Shown here: piece by piece, positions 35,430 through 48,157 of the stretch
Layout: every line of letters starts with the position of its first letter
Position numbering within the stretch: position 1 is the first letter of the stretch
Source: Eudasyphora cyanicolor
Lineage: Eukaryota; Arthropoda; Insecta; Diptera; Muscidae
Length of the DNA stretch: 64,000 nt
Direction: 5' to 3'
NCBI GenBank assembly: GCA_963930755.1
Contig: OZ005734.1
Span: 90,878,221-90,942,220, forward strand
Notes under the pieces: model-generated
What the model was told of the DNA's origin: nothing
What the model saw: only the letters and a program-made list of their open reading frames with translations
The model's database searches: none
Translations under genes and position numbers: made by a program

Positions 35430-36180
35430 AATGTTTCACATTTCAGGTTGTGTGGGCGATGCCACGCCCACTGTTACTATCACGCCAGTTTCTTGCTCCA
35501 GCACTCGATCTGGTTCCACATACAAGAATTTTGGTCCAACATATTGCACTTCTGAATTTCCTACTGTCACAATAACACCTGTTTTTGGCTCCAACACGCG
35601 TACTGCTACCAAGGCACAAATACTAAATATCGCCGATCTTACTGCAATACTCGTAGTACTCAATATGTAGTATTTGTAAATTTCAGTTTGTGTGGGTGGT
35701 GCCACACCCACTATAACTGTCACACCAGTTTGTCGTTCCATCACGCATACTGGTACCAATGTCACATATACCAAATTTGGAGACCCTTACCGCAATAATA
35801 CTCGTAATATCGAATTTTTAAATTTAAGGTTGGGTGGGCGATAACGCGTACTGGCACCAAGGTCACCAATTTTGAGAATTTTGCAACTATAGAATTCGAA
35901 ATATTTCATACTTGAATTTTAGGACGTGTGGGCGGTGCTACGCCCACTGCCATTATCACCCAAGTTTTCAGCTACATGACACGCAATGGCACCAAGGTCA
36001 CACATACCCAATTTTGAGAATTTTGCTCTAATAGTATTCGAAATATTTCATATTTGAATTTTTTGGGCTCCATGATGTGTACTGGTACCAAGTATTTTGA
36101 ACAAATAGTACCCACTTTTCCATTCCACTTTTAAATTGTACATAGTGTGGGCGGTGCCACGCCCCTTTATCCAATCAAAA
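35430..36180 (+). repeat. Tandem-like repeat with GTGTGGGCGGTGCCACGCCC blocks
   Basis: Four or five irregular units, each with a GTGTGGGCGRTGCCACGCCC-like block, a (T)CCAACACGCGTACTG-like block and an ACCAAGGTCACA block (about 35441, 35570, 35690, 35835, 35930, 36145). The style resembles the inner modules of Helentron/DINE elements, but no termini were found. Confidence 0.6.
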
Positions 36181-36379
36181 CCGAATATAGCTACGAACCT
36201 TCCTTATAGCTACGCATCTGGCAGAATCCCCAAATACCGAAGTAATAAGTTTTTTGTTTGGGAGAGGCGTTTTGAAACGTATACCCCATCAAAAACTATT
36301 AGATAGCATCCGCTCTCATTTTGTCGGGGTAAAACAGAAAGTGGTAAGGAAGAGCGACGCAAAAACGACTCTCTATGGA

Positions 36380-37450
36380 TGTGGTAGCGCTACGAGTATA
36401 TACTTATACATGTAACATAGCATTAGGAAAACGCTGTGGTCTGAACCCGCGCATGTTTTATTGGTTGTATACGACGGGAGTCAGACCGATAATGCTGTAC
36501 GGTGTTGTCGTCTGGTGGACAACTCTGCAGAAACCCCCCTTCTGTGCGCTACTAAACAAGGTTCAGCGAAAGACTGCTTTACGCATCATTGGAGCGCTGA
36601 GAACAACACCAACTGCGGCACTAAATTTTATACTACATTACAAACTACCTTACGTACACGCTCCAGGAACAGGAACATGTGGGCATGCAAGCTCTTTTTG
36701 AGAGATAGTGCACTAACATATAGTGCAAATAACAGGTAGTCACTGGTCAGGAACTGCATACATTCCAGGCTGATTTTGCAGAAGCTGTGGAGACGAAGAG
36801 GAGGAGGAATCAATAGAACAACTAATGTGTCTGTGCCCTCTCTCTCTAGAAGGCGGCATACAGCCTTAGGCTTTTATATCGTTTTGGTGGTAGCTAACTT
36901 GGCTGATGTTGGAATCCGTCAACTTTTAAGATTTTTAAAATTGGTTCAACGGGGGAGGCTAGGGATAACTTATGTTTTCCCTTACGTCCCTGTGGTAACA
37001 TAATGGACTGTATAGTCTAAGTGAGTCTGTATTACAAAGGGGTATTCATACCCAAAGCGGGAATGATATCGCACACTAGGATAAAATACTTCAGGCCAAT
37101 TAGTGTATCCTCGTTCCTACTAAAAGGTCGAGAAAGTCTCTTACACTCTTCCATTAGGGAAAACTTGAAAACGAAACTTTTTTCGGGAAATGCATACAAC
37201 AAGGGAAAGTCTACAGAATCAGCCCTGCATGAATCTTTGAGCACTGAAGTAATTCACTATGGTGGCGTTTATTGATATTGAAGGGGCTTTAAACAACATA
37301 CACTCCGATGCGGTAATTGCGGCGCTGTCGCATCTAAGGGTGAACTAGGTGATAACGGTGAAAGGTGGTTCCGATGAGGGGCAAATAGGCCTCAATTGGT
37401 CTGTGTGAGCTGGCAATACCAGATGTCACCTTACCCTAACCTAACCTAAG
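36380..37450 (+). pseudogene. LOA-like LINE, two rearranged pieces
   Basis: Piece 1 (36395-36990) is the C-terminal RT and tail: LYTTGVRPIMLYGVVVWW, KVQRKTALRIIGALRTTP, then in another frame the finger CRSCGDEEEESIEQLMCLCP. Piece 2 (37021-37345) is an earlier RT segment: VFIPKAGMISHTRIKYFRPI, NKGKSTESALHE and NNIHSDAVIAAL. It ends in CCTAACCTAACCTAA at 37436-37450, a tail typical of this LINE group. N-terminal code thus follows C-terminal code, so these are two separate truncated insertions or a rearranged copy. Confidence 0.8.
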
Positions 37451-37721
37451 GCTCATGTTGATTTCATCCAATTTACGCAAACATAAGGACATGGTGGAGT
37501 ACATGTAAATATTTTATGCCCTAAAACTTTAGCTTTCTTTTCTCCCCATGCAACTGTGATGATTGGAAGATGTATCATGAGTCAAACTTGCCCTTCGACT
37601 CTGCGACATTACCGCTTTCCTTGCAATTACAATGTCTGGAAAGGGAAGCTAAACAGACTGGTAATGTGTAAAAGAGCGAATTTTACTTTACTGTAAAAGA
37701 GCGAACAACGATTGTGAATTG

Positions 37722-38416
37722 CAAGGGGCAAAATCACCTTTTTTGATATGTTTGAATCGAACGAAAATTTACTTGGAACACAAATTTTTAAATATTATAT
37801 ATTCCTGAGCAAATAAATTTTATTTGAAAATCTATAAAATGTATTTGGAACCCATATGATAATATACTCGAATAAAATATATTTGCAAACTAATTTTCTT
37901 AAATAAAATATTTGTTTAAGTATAAATAAAATTATTGTTTATGAATATTTCCAAAAATATTTTATTAAAAGAAAGATTTTCAAAACTTTGCTGAATTGTA
38001 GTTTTAATTTTTTTCTTGTTTTCGAATTATGCATTCCTATTAAAAATGACATACTTAGCATTAACTTCTATTTGAAAGCAGTTATTTCTAAATTCGAACT
38101 ATTCCAAGTCATTATTTTTAATTATATAGAATTTTTACTAACAAAAAAAATTTCAAAAATTATCTTTCAATTGCAGATATTTCAATTAAAGCATAGATAT
38201 ATATTCACGCAAATAGATCTTTGTTTGGGAAATTACGTATCCGAATAACAAATATTAGAATGTAAACATAGTTTTGTTTAGAACAACACCCTCCCAAACA
38301 TATAATATTTGTATGTATCAAATATTATATATTTGGAGTGCACCCTAAAAATATATATGTTTGAAGCAGAATATGTTTGGGACAATATACTACAGAGGCG
38401 ATTTTTTTTCAGCGTG
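37722..38416 (+). mobile_element. MITE family C, copy D
   Basis: CAAGGGGCAAAATCACC to GATTTTTTTTCAGCGTG, 695 bp, collinear with copy C. The two bases flanking each end are TG rather than TA. Confidence 0.8.
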
Positions 38417-38605
38417 TGCTTATCGACTGGTTCAAAGAATGTAGCTGAGTCATTGGAAATAATCGAGCGAATGATTTGGCTTCACATGTCGAAGGACTTC
38501 AAGAAGTAAACTAGGAAAATACAAACCCTTTTGAAGCAACCAAAAATGAGTTAAAGAGCAACGATAGACCACAGAATGGTGTGGACGGAGAATCTAGGGA
38601 ATCTA

Positions 38606-39302
38606 TCTATATATATAAAGAAGAATGTGTGTTTGTTTGTTCGTTTGTTTTGTGCATATGTATCCGGTGGTAGTCTACGTGATTGGTCGAAAAATGGGCG
38701 AAATCGGACGAATGGGCGTGGCCCCGCCCAAATCAGCCAAATTTTAAAAATTGATATATCTTGCACAAATTTTTAGCGAGAGTGCTGTAATTCTGTGTAT
38801 AGGTATCTGGTGGTAGTCTACGTGATTGGTTTAAAAATGGGCGGGATCGGACCATTGGTCGTGGCCCAGCCCATGTAAGCAACCTTTTGAAATTTAAGTA
38901 TCTTGCACAATCTATTTGCGAGAGTGCTGTTATTTTGTGTATATGTGTCTGGTGGAAGTCTATGTGATTGGTCTAAAAATGAGCGAGATCAGACCAAAGG
39001 GCGTGGCTCCGCCCATGTAAGCCAATTTTGAAATTAAGATATTTTGTACAATTTGTTAGCCATAGTACTGTAATTCTGTTTATATGTATCTGGTGGCAGT
39101 CTACATGATTAGTGCAAAAATGGGCGGGATCAGACCAAGGGGCCAAAGCCAAATTTTGAAATTGAGATCCCTTCACAATTTCTTAGCGAGAGTGCTCTTA
39201 TATTATGGATATGTTTTTGGTGGCAGTATTCGTGATTGGCTCAAAAATGGACGGGATCGGAAATCTTAATCTGGGGCAAGGAAGTGGACCGGGTCCAGCT
39301 AT
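38606..39302 (+). mobile_element. Helitron, about four tandem units
   Basis: Begins TCTATATATATAAAGAAGAA after an A (38605) and ends CTGGGGCAAGGAAGTGG, hairpin GGACCGGGTCC and AGCTA. The last base of the expected CTAG is T. Internal units are those of the 14062 and 55525 copies. Non-coding. Confidence 0.8.
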
Positions 39303-39496
39303 ATACGTAGTATGTTAAAAAATGCACGCTGTTCGTCCTTCGCATCTTCTCGGCCATCTAAGAACATTTTGTACCACAGATAAACTTTGCTTTGGTCCAA
39401 GGTAGCTTCACCATATGCCACAGTCAACATTCGGAATGCGTCAGCGCACTTTATTTTGTTTTTCACACAAAATTTGATGCAGATTCTTTGATCCAT
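39303..39496 (-). pseudogene. N-terminus of a mariner-like transposase
   Basis: Reverse frame MDQRICIKFCVKNKIKCADA then RMLTVAYGEATLDQSKVYLW and KMFLDGREDAKDEQRA: the helix-turn-helix region of the MEQR-type mariner transposases. The core is absent, cut at the Helitron end near 39302. Confidence 0.85.
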
Positions 39497-39700
39497 TTTC
39501 TGAAATAGATAAAAATCAAAGACAAGTTAAAACACATCGAAGCACAACAGCTGTCAAAAATTAACTAAACATTCAAAATGGCCGACCTTGTCAGCATAAG
39601 TAAGGGAAATGAGTACCAACATAACGCTACAAAAATATCAAAAATAAAATACACGTAGCCCGCGGAAATTAAAAATTCGCGATATTCTTTGAACATACCG

Positions 39701-39971
39701 TATATATAAATGGATGTGTGTATGTTACGTATGGGCTCCAAAACGGCTGGTTTGGTTTTGATTTCAGATAAGACTAGACGGTGACATAGGCTTTATAAGT
39801 TCTTGATTGAGGGGGCGTGGGTCCGCCCATATAAGCCAATTTTTTAAGTGATTCCTAATGTCCGTACCTACGAATAGATAATCGAGATTCCTACAGTCCC
39901 TATATGTTTGATAAATGGACGGGATCGGAAATCTGAAGTCTGGGGCAACGAAGTGGTCCGGGTCCAGCTGG
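39701..39971 (+). mobile_element. Short Helitron
   Basis: Starts TATATATAAATGGATGTGTG, contains GGGGCGTGGGTCCGCCCATA, and ends CTGGGGCAACGAAGTGGTCC, GGGTCC and AGCTGG with T after it. CTGG is an allowed CTRR end. Confidence 0.75.
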
Positions 39972-40009
39972 TATATTATAAAGATAGTATGGGGTGATCT
40001 AAGTGATTA

Positions 40010-40225
40010 GGGAACAAGAAGTTTACTAGAACTGAGCAAGACTGAGATCAGTAAGATATTCAGCATTCTAACAGGACACTCAAACTTAGAAGCACATCTG
40101 TGCGGTGTAAGACGAGCAGATGACGATGAATGCAGGGAATGAGCAAACCCATCTTAGAGGATCTGACTGGGAAAACACTGAGGAATTTCGTGCCAATTTT
40201 TGAATTTCTATAATTTTGAGGTTTT
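40010..40225 (+). pseudogene. LOA-like LINE 3' tail fragment
   Basis: Frame with LSKTEISKIFSILTGHSNLE then HLCGVRRADDDECRE, the segment that precedes the Cys-rich end of LOA-type ORF2. Followed by a diverged Cys region and DLTGK. A second copy lies at 41690. Confidence 0.7.
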
Positions 40226-40229
40226 AAAG

Positions 40230-40555
40230 ATCGTTACTAAGGACATGAGACATTAAAATGTCTCCTCCTTTTTAACCTATCATAAACTAATATACTTTGG
40301 AAAGCCCAAACATTGTAGAACCAATCATTTTTTTCCTGGGTAAATAAGGGAAACAAAATACCGAAACTTCTCAATAGAAACCATAGAAGCATGCGCCGTC
40401 GTGCAAATTTTTACATAGGTACTTACTTTAATGTTAGTCAATGTTCGAATTGTATCACCACCCATCCGAGCTCAATTCAAGCATTTGTACCAAAAACGTC
40501 AGCTCCGCTTTGAGACTCCTCCAAAAATGTGCAAATTGTAATTAATTTGTTGTTA
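40230..40555. other. No gene recognised
   Basis: Spacer; no coding or terminal signals found. Confidence 0.45.
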
Positions 40556-41215
40556 TTATTGGCGTTACACAGGCAGATTAGATTTAATTCAGGTTGTAAC
40601 AACAACACAAAACAAAACACCAACAACCTCACGCATCAAATATCGATGGCTACAAAATCATAAATTTGAACTGAATACCTCTGAAGAAGACGGCGTACAA
40701 ACAACACGTTGTTTGCCACAAACGATTCCCGGGAGATTGCTTTATGAACACTAAGGTGGCGGGCGACAGCAAAAATACTACCGGAGAGGAGATGCTGGAT
40801 GCGCAACAGAAAATTCCTGTACTGCTACAGCTGTAACTGCGCATGCGCGTCATCGTGTTGTTGTCGTTAAACGGCACCTGTTGTAGATGTGGCAGTAAAA
40901 CAAACAAACAAACCGAACAACAAACGTTCCGCAAACGACGACGTTCAACAAGTGACTCTGCACCGAGTCCAACCAACTCCACAATGGGTATGAAAGGACG
41001 GACGCATCAGCATCAGAAGACGAAGTAGGAAAAATTGTTTTTTGTAACAAAACACTAAAATTGTAGCAAAACTCTAATAAAACGTGAGCATTCCAAATAC
41101 CAAAAGCAAAAACAACAAAAATCACAAAACAAGGTAGTATTAGAAGACAAATCTTGAGAAAAAATTCGCACAAAGTTGTGCTGCACAATGTGTTAGAGAA
41201 GCGAGAAGCAGTGGC
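40556..41215. other. Unique-looking, GC-richer segment; candidate non-coding exon
   Basis: Composition differs sharply from its surroundings: CAA-repeats, CpG-containing stretches (CTGCGCATGCGCGTCATCG at about 40836) and polyA-tolerant text like fly 5' UTRs. No repeat seen elsewhere in the window matches it. Short frames exist on both strands but none shows a known motif. A fly developmental gene could have a 5' exon here; this is weak inference. Confidence 0.25.
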
Positions 41216-41688
41216 GGCACAAGGGTGGCGCTTGCAAAAATTTATTTGGGATTTTTAGAAATTCTTCCTTAACAAATCTTTACTCCTTGTCATTGTACTT
41301 TCAAGACGAGGTTATCTAGATGTGGAATAGTCAGGGCATTGTGAAATTGTAATTTTTACTGTATTTGTAATTGGGAATTTAATAGTTAGTTCGATCAAAT
41401 GAATTCTTCTGGAAGTGAAGACTACAAATCGGAGTAGACCATTTTATTTGGTATACATATATCAAAACTATGACGCAACTAGGCAATATTTCTTTGAATG
41501 GAATGACGCAAAATAAAATACAACACATTCCAATTCTTATGGATTATTTTTGTGAGAAAATAAAAAATAAAATGGTGTCATCATATTGGTTTAAAACATC
41601 TACCTAACCTATATAAGAGCAGCAGCAGAATGGATATGAATGGATAATACATATATTCTCTGAACCCAAATTATCAAAAAAAAATGTT
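41216..41688. other. No gene recognised
   Basis: AT-rich spacer between the candidate unique segment and a LINE tail. Confidence 0.45.
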
Positions 41689-41689
41689 T

Positions 41690-42065
41690 TACTCATCCTT
41701 AGTAAGGACAAGCTAAGCAAGATGATGAGTGTTCTAACAGAACACTAAATCTTACAAGCACATCTGCACGACAGATAACGATGAATGTTGGGCACGTATG
41801 GAAGAGATGGGAACGAAGGAACACGTGTATGCCAATGCGCCGCATTCGTACATTCAAGATCTCAATACTTCGGATCAGATCGAACACGTCTTAGAGCATT
41901 TGACTTGACTTAAAATAATTCAAATCTGTGAAAGCAGATAACAATGAATGCAGGGCACATACTGAACATTTGGTATGTCAATGTTCGAACATTCCAAATC
42001 TCAAAATCTCTCTTGGATGATCTGACAGGAAAACACTAAAGAAATTCTTGTCATTTACCGAATTT
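41690..42065 (+). pseudogene. LOA-like LINE 3' tail fragment, second copy
   Basis: LSKMMSVLTEHQILQAHLHD, then shifted frames giving the Cys-rich end (VCQCAAFVHSRSQYFGSD). Part of the tail is repeated within the copy (AACAATGAATGCAGGGCACA at 41941 echoes AACGATGAATGTTGGGCACG at 41778). Confidence 0.7.
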
Positions 42066-42578
42066 GTATCATGTTAAAGAGTATAAATAAGCACACAACA
42101 GGCCGACCCATTCGTTCGTTTTCAACCTAACCCTAACTGACCAAATCTCCGATAACACTATGCAACCAAATTTTTGTCCAAGGGATGTGGATAACATTTT
42201 CTGGTGCAATTAGGTGTCACAAACACGAAAAAAATATTAAAAAAAAAATTGTATGGTACATTTTTTTTTTAAATTCCAGTTTTCATGGAAGGTACATTCA
42301 GTATTTGGACCATAATTTATATAAAATATACTATAATTCCTTACAGGGCTGTGGAGTCGAGCCAAAACTACTCGACTCCGACTCCCGGAGTCGAATTTTA
42401 AAATCATTCGACTCCGGCAGTTAAATAACATAAATTTCTGAAATTATATTTCTACTAAGACGTGAGTTCATGTAATTGAAAATAAGATATAGCTTTATTA
42501 GAAAAACACAAAAAATTAGGTATTAAATACCAGTAATTAAATAAAATTTTATTATTTGTTTATCGACGCTTGACGTGC

Positions 42579-43809
42579 ACTGATAGAAAAACCGTTCGTC
42601 ACCATGACGAATCAGTTTCGTCAATATATCTTCGTACTGGTGACGAAAAGTTTCGTACATGCGATGTTTTTGTACGTCAATAGAACGAACACGATCATCA
42701 AGTCATGCTTTTGGTGATTTCGAAATTCGTCGAGAGAACGATAAGGTGTCATTCCCACAACGAAAAGATTTATTTGGCCATTTTGCTGAAAATATGATCA
42801 AACGAAGCAATCAAATTATAGTTTCTGATTAAATGTACTGTTCTATATGCGTTCTGATTACCTTAGTTAAATAATTTGTTGTAAAAGATCAATTTAAGAA
42901 ATCTAATAATTAATGACGAACACCGTTCGTCGATAAGATTATCCATTCATCATGAGAACGATCGACTTATTCGCCCTTTACGGCAACGTCAACTCCTATG
43001 TACAGCAAAACAAAGTAAGACATGCGACGTTGTTATGTTCGTCCACGTGTGTGTTCCACGCAGCACCGATTGGTTCAAACAAACCGCACTGGCACGGCGT
43101 AACTGATGTTTGTTTAACAAAATATCAAACACATGCATACTCGTACATGCAGCTCGACAAGCTGTATAAGTGTGAAACATTTGTGCTAGTGGTCTGTTGG
43201 CAAATACATCATTTGATGTGATTATTTTTCATTTAAAATAGCAGAAGTAATGAATACTTCTCGTTTGTTTGATTTCAGCCTTACCTGATAAGAACTGCGT
43301 CTCAAAACGAATATTCACAACTGAACCTAGCAAGCAATGCAGTCAAATAATTTTATTTTCCATACCATTTTAAATGGTTTAAAACTAGAAGAACATTTAT
43401 TGGAATTTTTAAAATTTAAATAGTCGTGGGCATGAATTCGTCGTGGTGATGAATGGGATTCGTCGTGATAATGAATGGGATTCGTCGTGGTGACGAATGG
43501 AATTCGTCGTGATGATGAATGGGATTCGTCGTGGTGATGAATGGAAGTCATCATGGTGATGAATAGAGTTCGTCGTGGTGATGAATGCTATTCGTCGTGA
43601 TGATAAATGGGTTCGTCATGATGATGAATGGGGTTCGTCGAGGTGATGAATGGATCATCCTGAGGACGAAAGTTTTAGGAAACAGAAATTCGTCATGGTG
43701 ACGAACAAATTCATCAAGAGGATTATTCCGTACGTTAGCTGACTTTTGACGAAAAAATAATCGTGATGATGTACAAATTCGTCGTCATGACGAAGCTTTT
43801 TCTATCAGT
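42579..43809. mobile_element. Nested TIR element carrying a minisatellite
   Basis: ACTGATAGAAAAACCGTTCG at the left and CTTTTTCTATCAGT at the right form inverted ends, both continuing into TTCGTC/GACGAA-rich sequence. GTGC flanks both sides (42575-42578, 43810-43813), a possible 4-bp duplication. The family is unknown to me. Confidence 0.75.
43435..43658 (+). repeat. 22-bp minisatellite, about ten units
   Basis: Unit GGTGATGAATGGGATTCGTC plus GT, alternating GGTGATGA and GATGATGA starts. The same GACGAA/TTCGTC words occur singly across 42590-42960 and 43690-43790. Confidence 0.85.
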
Positions 43810-43911
43810 GTGCAATTTGCAACTAATATGACAATTCTTTCAAAATGGAATCATGATAAAATTTTCATCGATCACTGCCTCTCTTTCAATATACAATATA
43901 TATTCGTTATT

Positions 43912-44200
43912 TATTATACCCTACACCACACCATAGTGTGGTTCAGGTTTATAATTTTTTTTTGCGGATTTGCAAAAAATGCTACGCTAGATACACCTTA
44001 AATTATACCGTTCTACTTAGAATCAAGCTGTCTTAAGTTGTTCGTTAAGTTCAGGTCGAAATTTTACTACGATCCTAGTAAAATTTGACAATAAGGCCTC
44101 TTTCACACTAGGGAGGAAACCTATTGGATTTGGTGGAAATCGGTTCAGGTTTATATTGCCCCCAGATATAAATGTTTCTTTAGATTTGGCCTTGTAACGC
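43912..44200. repeat. Diverged D-type repeat fragment
   Basis: TATTATACCCTACACCACAC then CATAGTGTGG resembles a D3 end in reverse; at 44130 TTGGTGGAAATCGGTTCAGG resembles a segment at 53838 in the D4-like repeat. Borders unclear. Confidence 0.45.
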
Positions 44201-44750
44201 CATGGAAGCTGAATTCCACATTCAATCATTTATTTAAATTTATTATGGTAGAATTTATTTATCCAAGAACGCATATTGTTGAATTTTAACAAATTCTGTT
44301 TAGATTTAGATTTATAAAGTAATTATCACATATTTATATTTACAATATCAGAGCTTATTCTGCTTTAAGAAGGTGTTGTACAGTATCATATAGTTGGCTT
44401 CACTCGGCCTTTCCTTATTTGTTTTGTACTCGCTTAGGAAAGTTGTATAGTCTTACAAAAATACTTATTTTGTTAGGTAAATATAATCAGAGCTTACCTA
44501 AAATTGTTGTACATAAAAACTCGATAGTTTTTTTAACTTTATAGATATTTTTGGCATATATTTAGTTAAAAGCTTCGAATATTTTATCCTCCTTTTTTAC
44601 CAAAATTGTTTTCCCAAAATTTTTTGATTGCAAAAGTTCTATCACATAATTGGTACATTTTGAACCATACATCTCGGAGTCGGAGTCGACCATAATTTTT
44701 CGAGTCCGGGCATATTTCCCAGACTCCGACTTCACAGCCCTGATTCCTTA

Positions 44751-45082
44751 TAAAATATAATATATATGTAGATTAATTAATCGTACGGTTATCTCACAAT
44801 ATACACATTGCCTAAACTAGAAATTGACGGACAAAAATGAAAAAAATGTGTTTGTAGGACAAATAAACCTCTATTCCTACAGCTTCAAATAAACAAAATA
44901 TACACCGTTCGAAAGGTCTAACTCTTCTTTCCAAATTCTTTCAGAGATTGAAAATCGGTTAATAATTAACAAAGTTAGAAGCGTTCATGTGAAAAAAAGG
45001 CAAGGAAATCGGTTTTCGGATTTTGGGGGTGTTCGGGGAATTCCAAGAAAAGATTTGTGTTTTACTCGACAAGACCTACAGG
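44751..45082. other. No gene recognised
   Basis: AT-rich spacer between the hAT element and a D1 copy. Confidence 0.45.
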
Positions 45083-45625
45083 AACAAGTAAGAAAGTTTC
45101 AGTCGGGTAAACCGACTAAGGTATACCCTCACTTTGTGAGTAATGTAATATTGAATATTACTCGAATTATTCTGTCAATTTGTGTGGGAGGTACCAGAAG
45201 GGGTTTATCAAATACACCTATTTTTCGCTGAACATTAGATACTTTAAATTCATTGCACTGTGCCGAATTATAAGCATTTATGTGCACTGGTAAAAACGTT
45301 ATGAGATATTAAATTGTGGTATGATTTTGGCATTTTGTGTGGGAGGTACAAAAAGGAGCGTGGCGATAACGCCCATTTTTCACAGACACTATAAAAAAAT
45401 TACACTGTACAAAATTTCAAGTATTTTTATACACTGGTTTTAATGTTATAAGCTGTTTTTAGACACTACAAAAAAATTACACTGTACAAAATTTCAAGTA
45501 TTTTTATACACTGGTTTTAATGTTATAAGCTGTTAACTTTTGGTGCAAAAAGGTACCTTTGTGTGGGAGGTACCAAAAAGGGCGTGGCAACAACGCCAAT
45601 TTTTCCCTTGACTGTAGGCAATATA
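45083..45625 (+). mobile_element. D1 element, 3'-truncated, with a short internal duplication
   Basis: Starts AACAAGTAAGAAAGTTTCAG with the full hairpin; ends at about 45625 (ACTGTAGGCAATATA) without the D1 tail. The block ACACTATAAAAAAATTACAC to TTATAAGCTGTT (45387-45457) is duplicated at 45463-45533. Confidence 0.8.
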
Positions 45626-45987
45626 CAATGGGGAGCATAACCGAGTGCATGTATGCTACTTTTTCAATTTTTATTTTGTGAAAACAGTATCTTTAGTCCA
45701 AACGTCACAAAATTTGCAACAAATATACTTTATTTATTGCTAAACAAAAACTATTGGTTAAAAAACCTATACACTTATTCTGGTGAATATCATCATATGA
45801 ACTAGATGAAATTCTGTATGCACTCAGTTTTGCACTTAAATTTTATTAAATTTAAAATCAGATACTTTAGCATTTAGTTCATCGTCCTTTGTTTTTCATT
45901 ACGCTTTGCACTGGTTTGGGCATGCTTTCCACTAGGTTTTGGCTTATTTCATTTGTATTATCACTCCATTAATGCTGTACCCGGCTA
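45626..45987. other. No gene recognised
   Basis: AT-rich spacer between a truncated D1 and the TIR element at 45988. Confidence 0.45.
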
Positions 45988-47891
45988 CACTAAAAAAAAA
46001 GCGTACTGAAAATCAATGAATTTTTCGTAAAGTTTAAGATTTCGGCAATGATTTCGAGCCAAAGACAATCGCTATAAAAATAAGAAGGTTTTATAGTTAA
46101 TTTAAAGACGTGAATAGTACTTGTTTTGAGGATGCATTTCATAGAATTAAGAATTTTGGGTAATAAAACTAATTAAGTTTGGTTTTAAAATAAACACATT
46201 TTTGCGTAAATTTAAGTATGGCGCGTGCTTATTTTTAGTAAAATATCATATAATTTAAAACATTATCGTAATCAAATTTAAAATGTTTGTCCTTGATATA
46301 AGAATATACTGGTAATTAATTTAAAGCATACATGAATTTTAATACAGTTTTTTTTAAATATGTATGGAAAATTCGTTACATTATATTGATTATAATGTTA
46401 CTCTTTTAAATGAATCATTTTCTTTGAAATCATTTACTACTCATAGAAAATTCAATAACACAACACTTTATCTTTCTAAATAAATATTTTATTTGTTATA
46501 TTTTATATTGGAAAATACAAAAAAATATAATACATATTACGGATAACATTGAACATTTTATAATTTAAAACAATATGTAATTGTATAAAGACAAATCGGC
46601 CAACACACTATGAAGTTTGACTTTTATTCGAATATTGTATTGTTATGTATCGATTCTATAGCGGGATTCGTTTCTCTATTTGTTGTCCATGAACAATTTT
46701 TATCGGAACCGACCTTAATGATTTTTAACCTAGAATTTGGCTGGAATTTAAATAGAAATTATATAAAACAAATATTATATTTTTATATCATATAGTTTGG
46801 ATGCTCACTCATTTCCTGCAATTTGTAAATTTTTAATTCCCCACTGCATTTTTCATATATCCAAATAAAGTTCAATTGCGCGAACTAAAATAAAAATAAT
46901 TTGAATAGAAATCAAACAGAATGATTTATATACGATAAAGTATTAAAATAAATTTTATCATATAACTGTCACAAAATGTTGAAAGATAAGAGATATATTA
47001 AAATCTTTGGAATATACTTACTTACACTGAAATATTTAGTCACTCTTCTACGACACAAATTCTCATAATAGATCCATACAAAATTTGCTGTACTAAAAGT
47101 TAAAAAAAATATTTATGTAAGATATTATTAATAATAGAAACTGATTGTTTTGAAAGTGACATTTTTCATATAAATTGAGTTATCAAAAATAATATTCTTA
47201 AAAAAATCAATCGTGACTTAGATTTTAAAATCTTAAGTTTTGTTAGCAAACAAAACTACAAAAACTTATTAAAAATTTCTTCTGTAAAACAAAAGCTAAT
47301 GCTGCTTATGACATTCTTAACCCTGGTGTTAGATTAGCAAACCTGGCGAATCCTAGATTAAGAGTCCATTTGGTCAACATTACATTTTTCATATAAAATT
47401 AATATGGAAGACAATATTTTACGTTTATTTTTATTCAATACTTCGTGAAAAGAATAATTACAATTGTTTTTGAGCAAAAACGCTTATTATTTTGATTTTA
47501 GTAAAACAAAAATATCCCTTGGACCAAATTATAGGGCAATATATATATACATATATTACCGTTTATAAAGGAAACGATATAAAAATTGGACCAAATGGTC
47601 CTAATCTAACAGCAGGTTTAATTATGAAGAAATTATGAACACGAAATCAAGGACAAATTTAAACTAAAATTCAAAAAAGGAAAAAATCTTTTTTTTTTTA
47701 AATAAATTATATTTGGAAAACTTTTTAAGTGTGATAGCACGTATTTTAAATGTGAACGTCAGTTCGCAAATATATTTTATTCTAATAAATTAATATATGC
47801 GTTCCAAATTAAATTTCTTGATTTTCAAATAAAATATATTTGTTCAGAAATACACAATACTTACAAATATTGTTTCCAAATCTATTTCCTT

Positions 47892-48007
47892 TCAATTCAA
47901 ACATTCCCATGTAGGTGTATGCTCACTTATTTTTTGCAAGTTATAAATGGCATTCAGCACTGCATTTTTCATATATCCATCACATTTATCTTCAAATATT
48001 GCGTGAT
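47892..48007 (-). other. Cryptic exon 3 in family L copy 1
   Basis: Reverse strand, after a TTTTAG acceptor: an open stretch giving HAIFEDKCDGYMKNAVLNAI then a short tail ending in TGA. The matching right-arm block starts at 58263 and lacks 38 nt near its end. A diverged second version, with acceptor conserved, lies at about 46850. Confidence 0.4.
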
Positions 48008-48157
48008 CTAAAATTAATATAATTAAATTTTTTCTGGTAATAAATCAAATAAAATTATCTATTAACAAACAAAAATGAAAATAAATTTTATCATATCACA
48101 ATTGGAAAATGCTGAAAACTAAGAGAAATATTTCAACCGTTCATATATAATACTTAC

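Larger units (their letters stand above)
42344..44742. mobile_element. hAT-type element with perfect 8-bp target duplication
   Basis: Starts CAGGGCTGTGGAGTCGAG and ends CTCCGACTTCACAGCCCTG, inverted ends with repeated GAGTCG words; the 8-bp duplication ATTCCTTA is exact (42336-42343 and 44743-44750). The 2.4 kb interior has no transposase; about half of it is a second element (42579-43809). TIRs of this CAGGGCTGTGGAGTCGGAGTC type are widespread in animals. Confidence 0.92.

Noticed and set aside
40650..40982. 110-codon reverse frame with cysteine and hydrophobic runs
   Set aside because: No motif or homologue recognised; overlaps other frames in a GC-richer segment. Kept only as part of the candidate non-coding exon region.
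43327..43554. Reverse frame with HHDESHSSSRRIP-type repeats
   Set aside because: Translation of the 22-bp minisatellite, not a gene.
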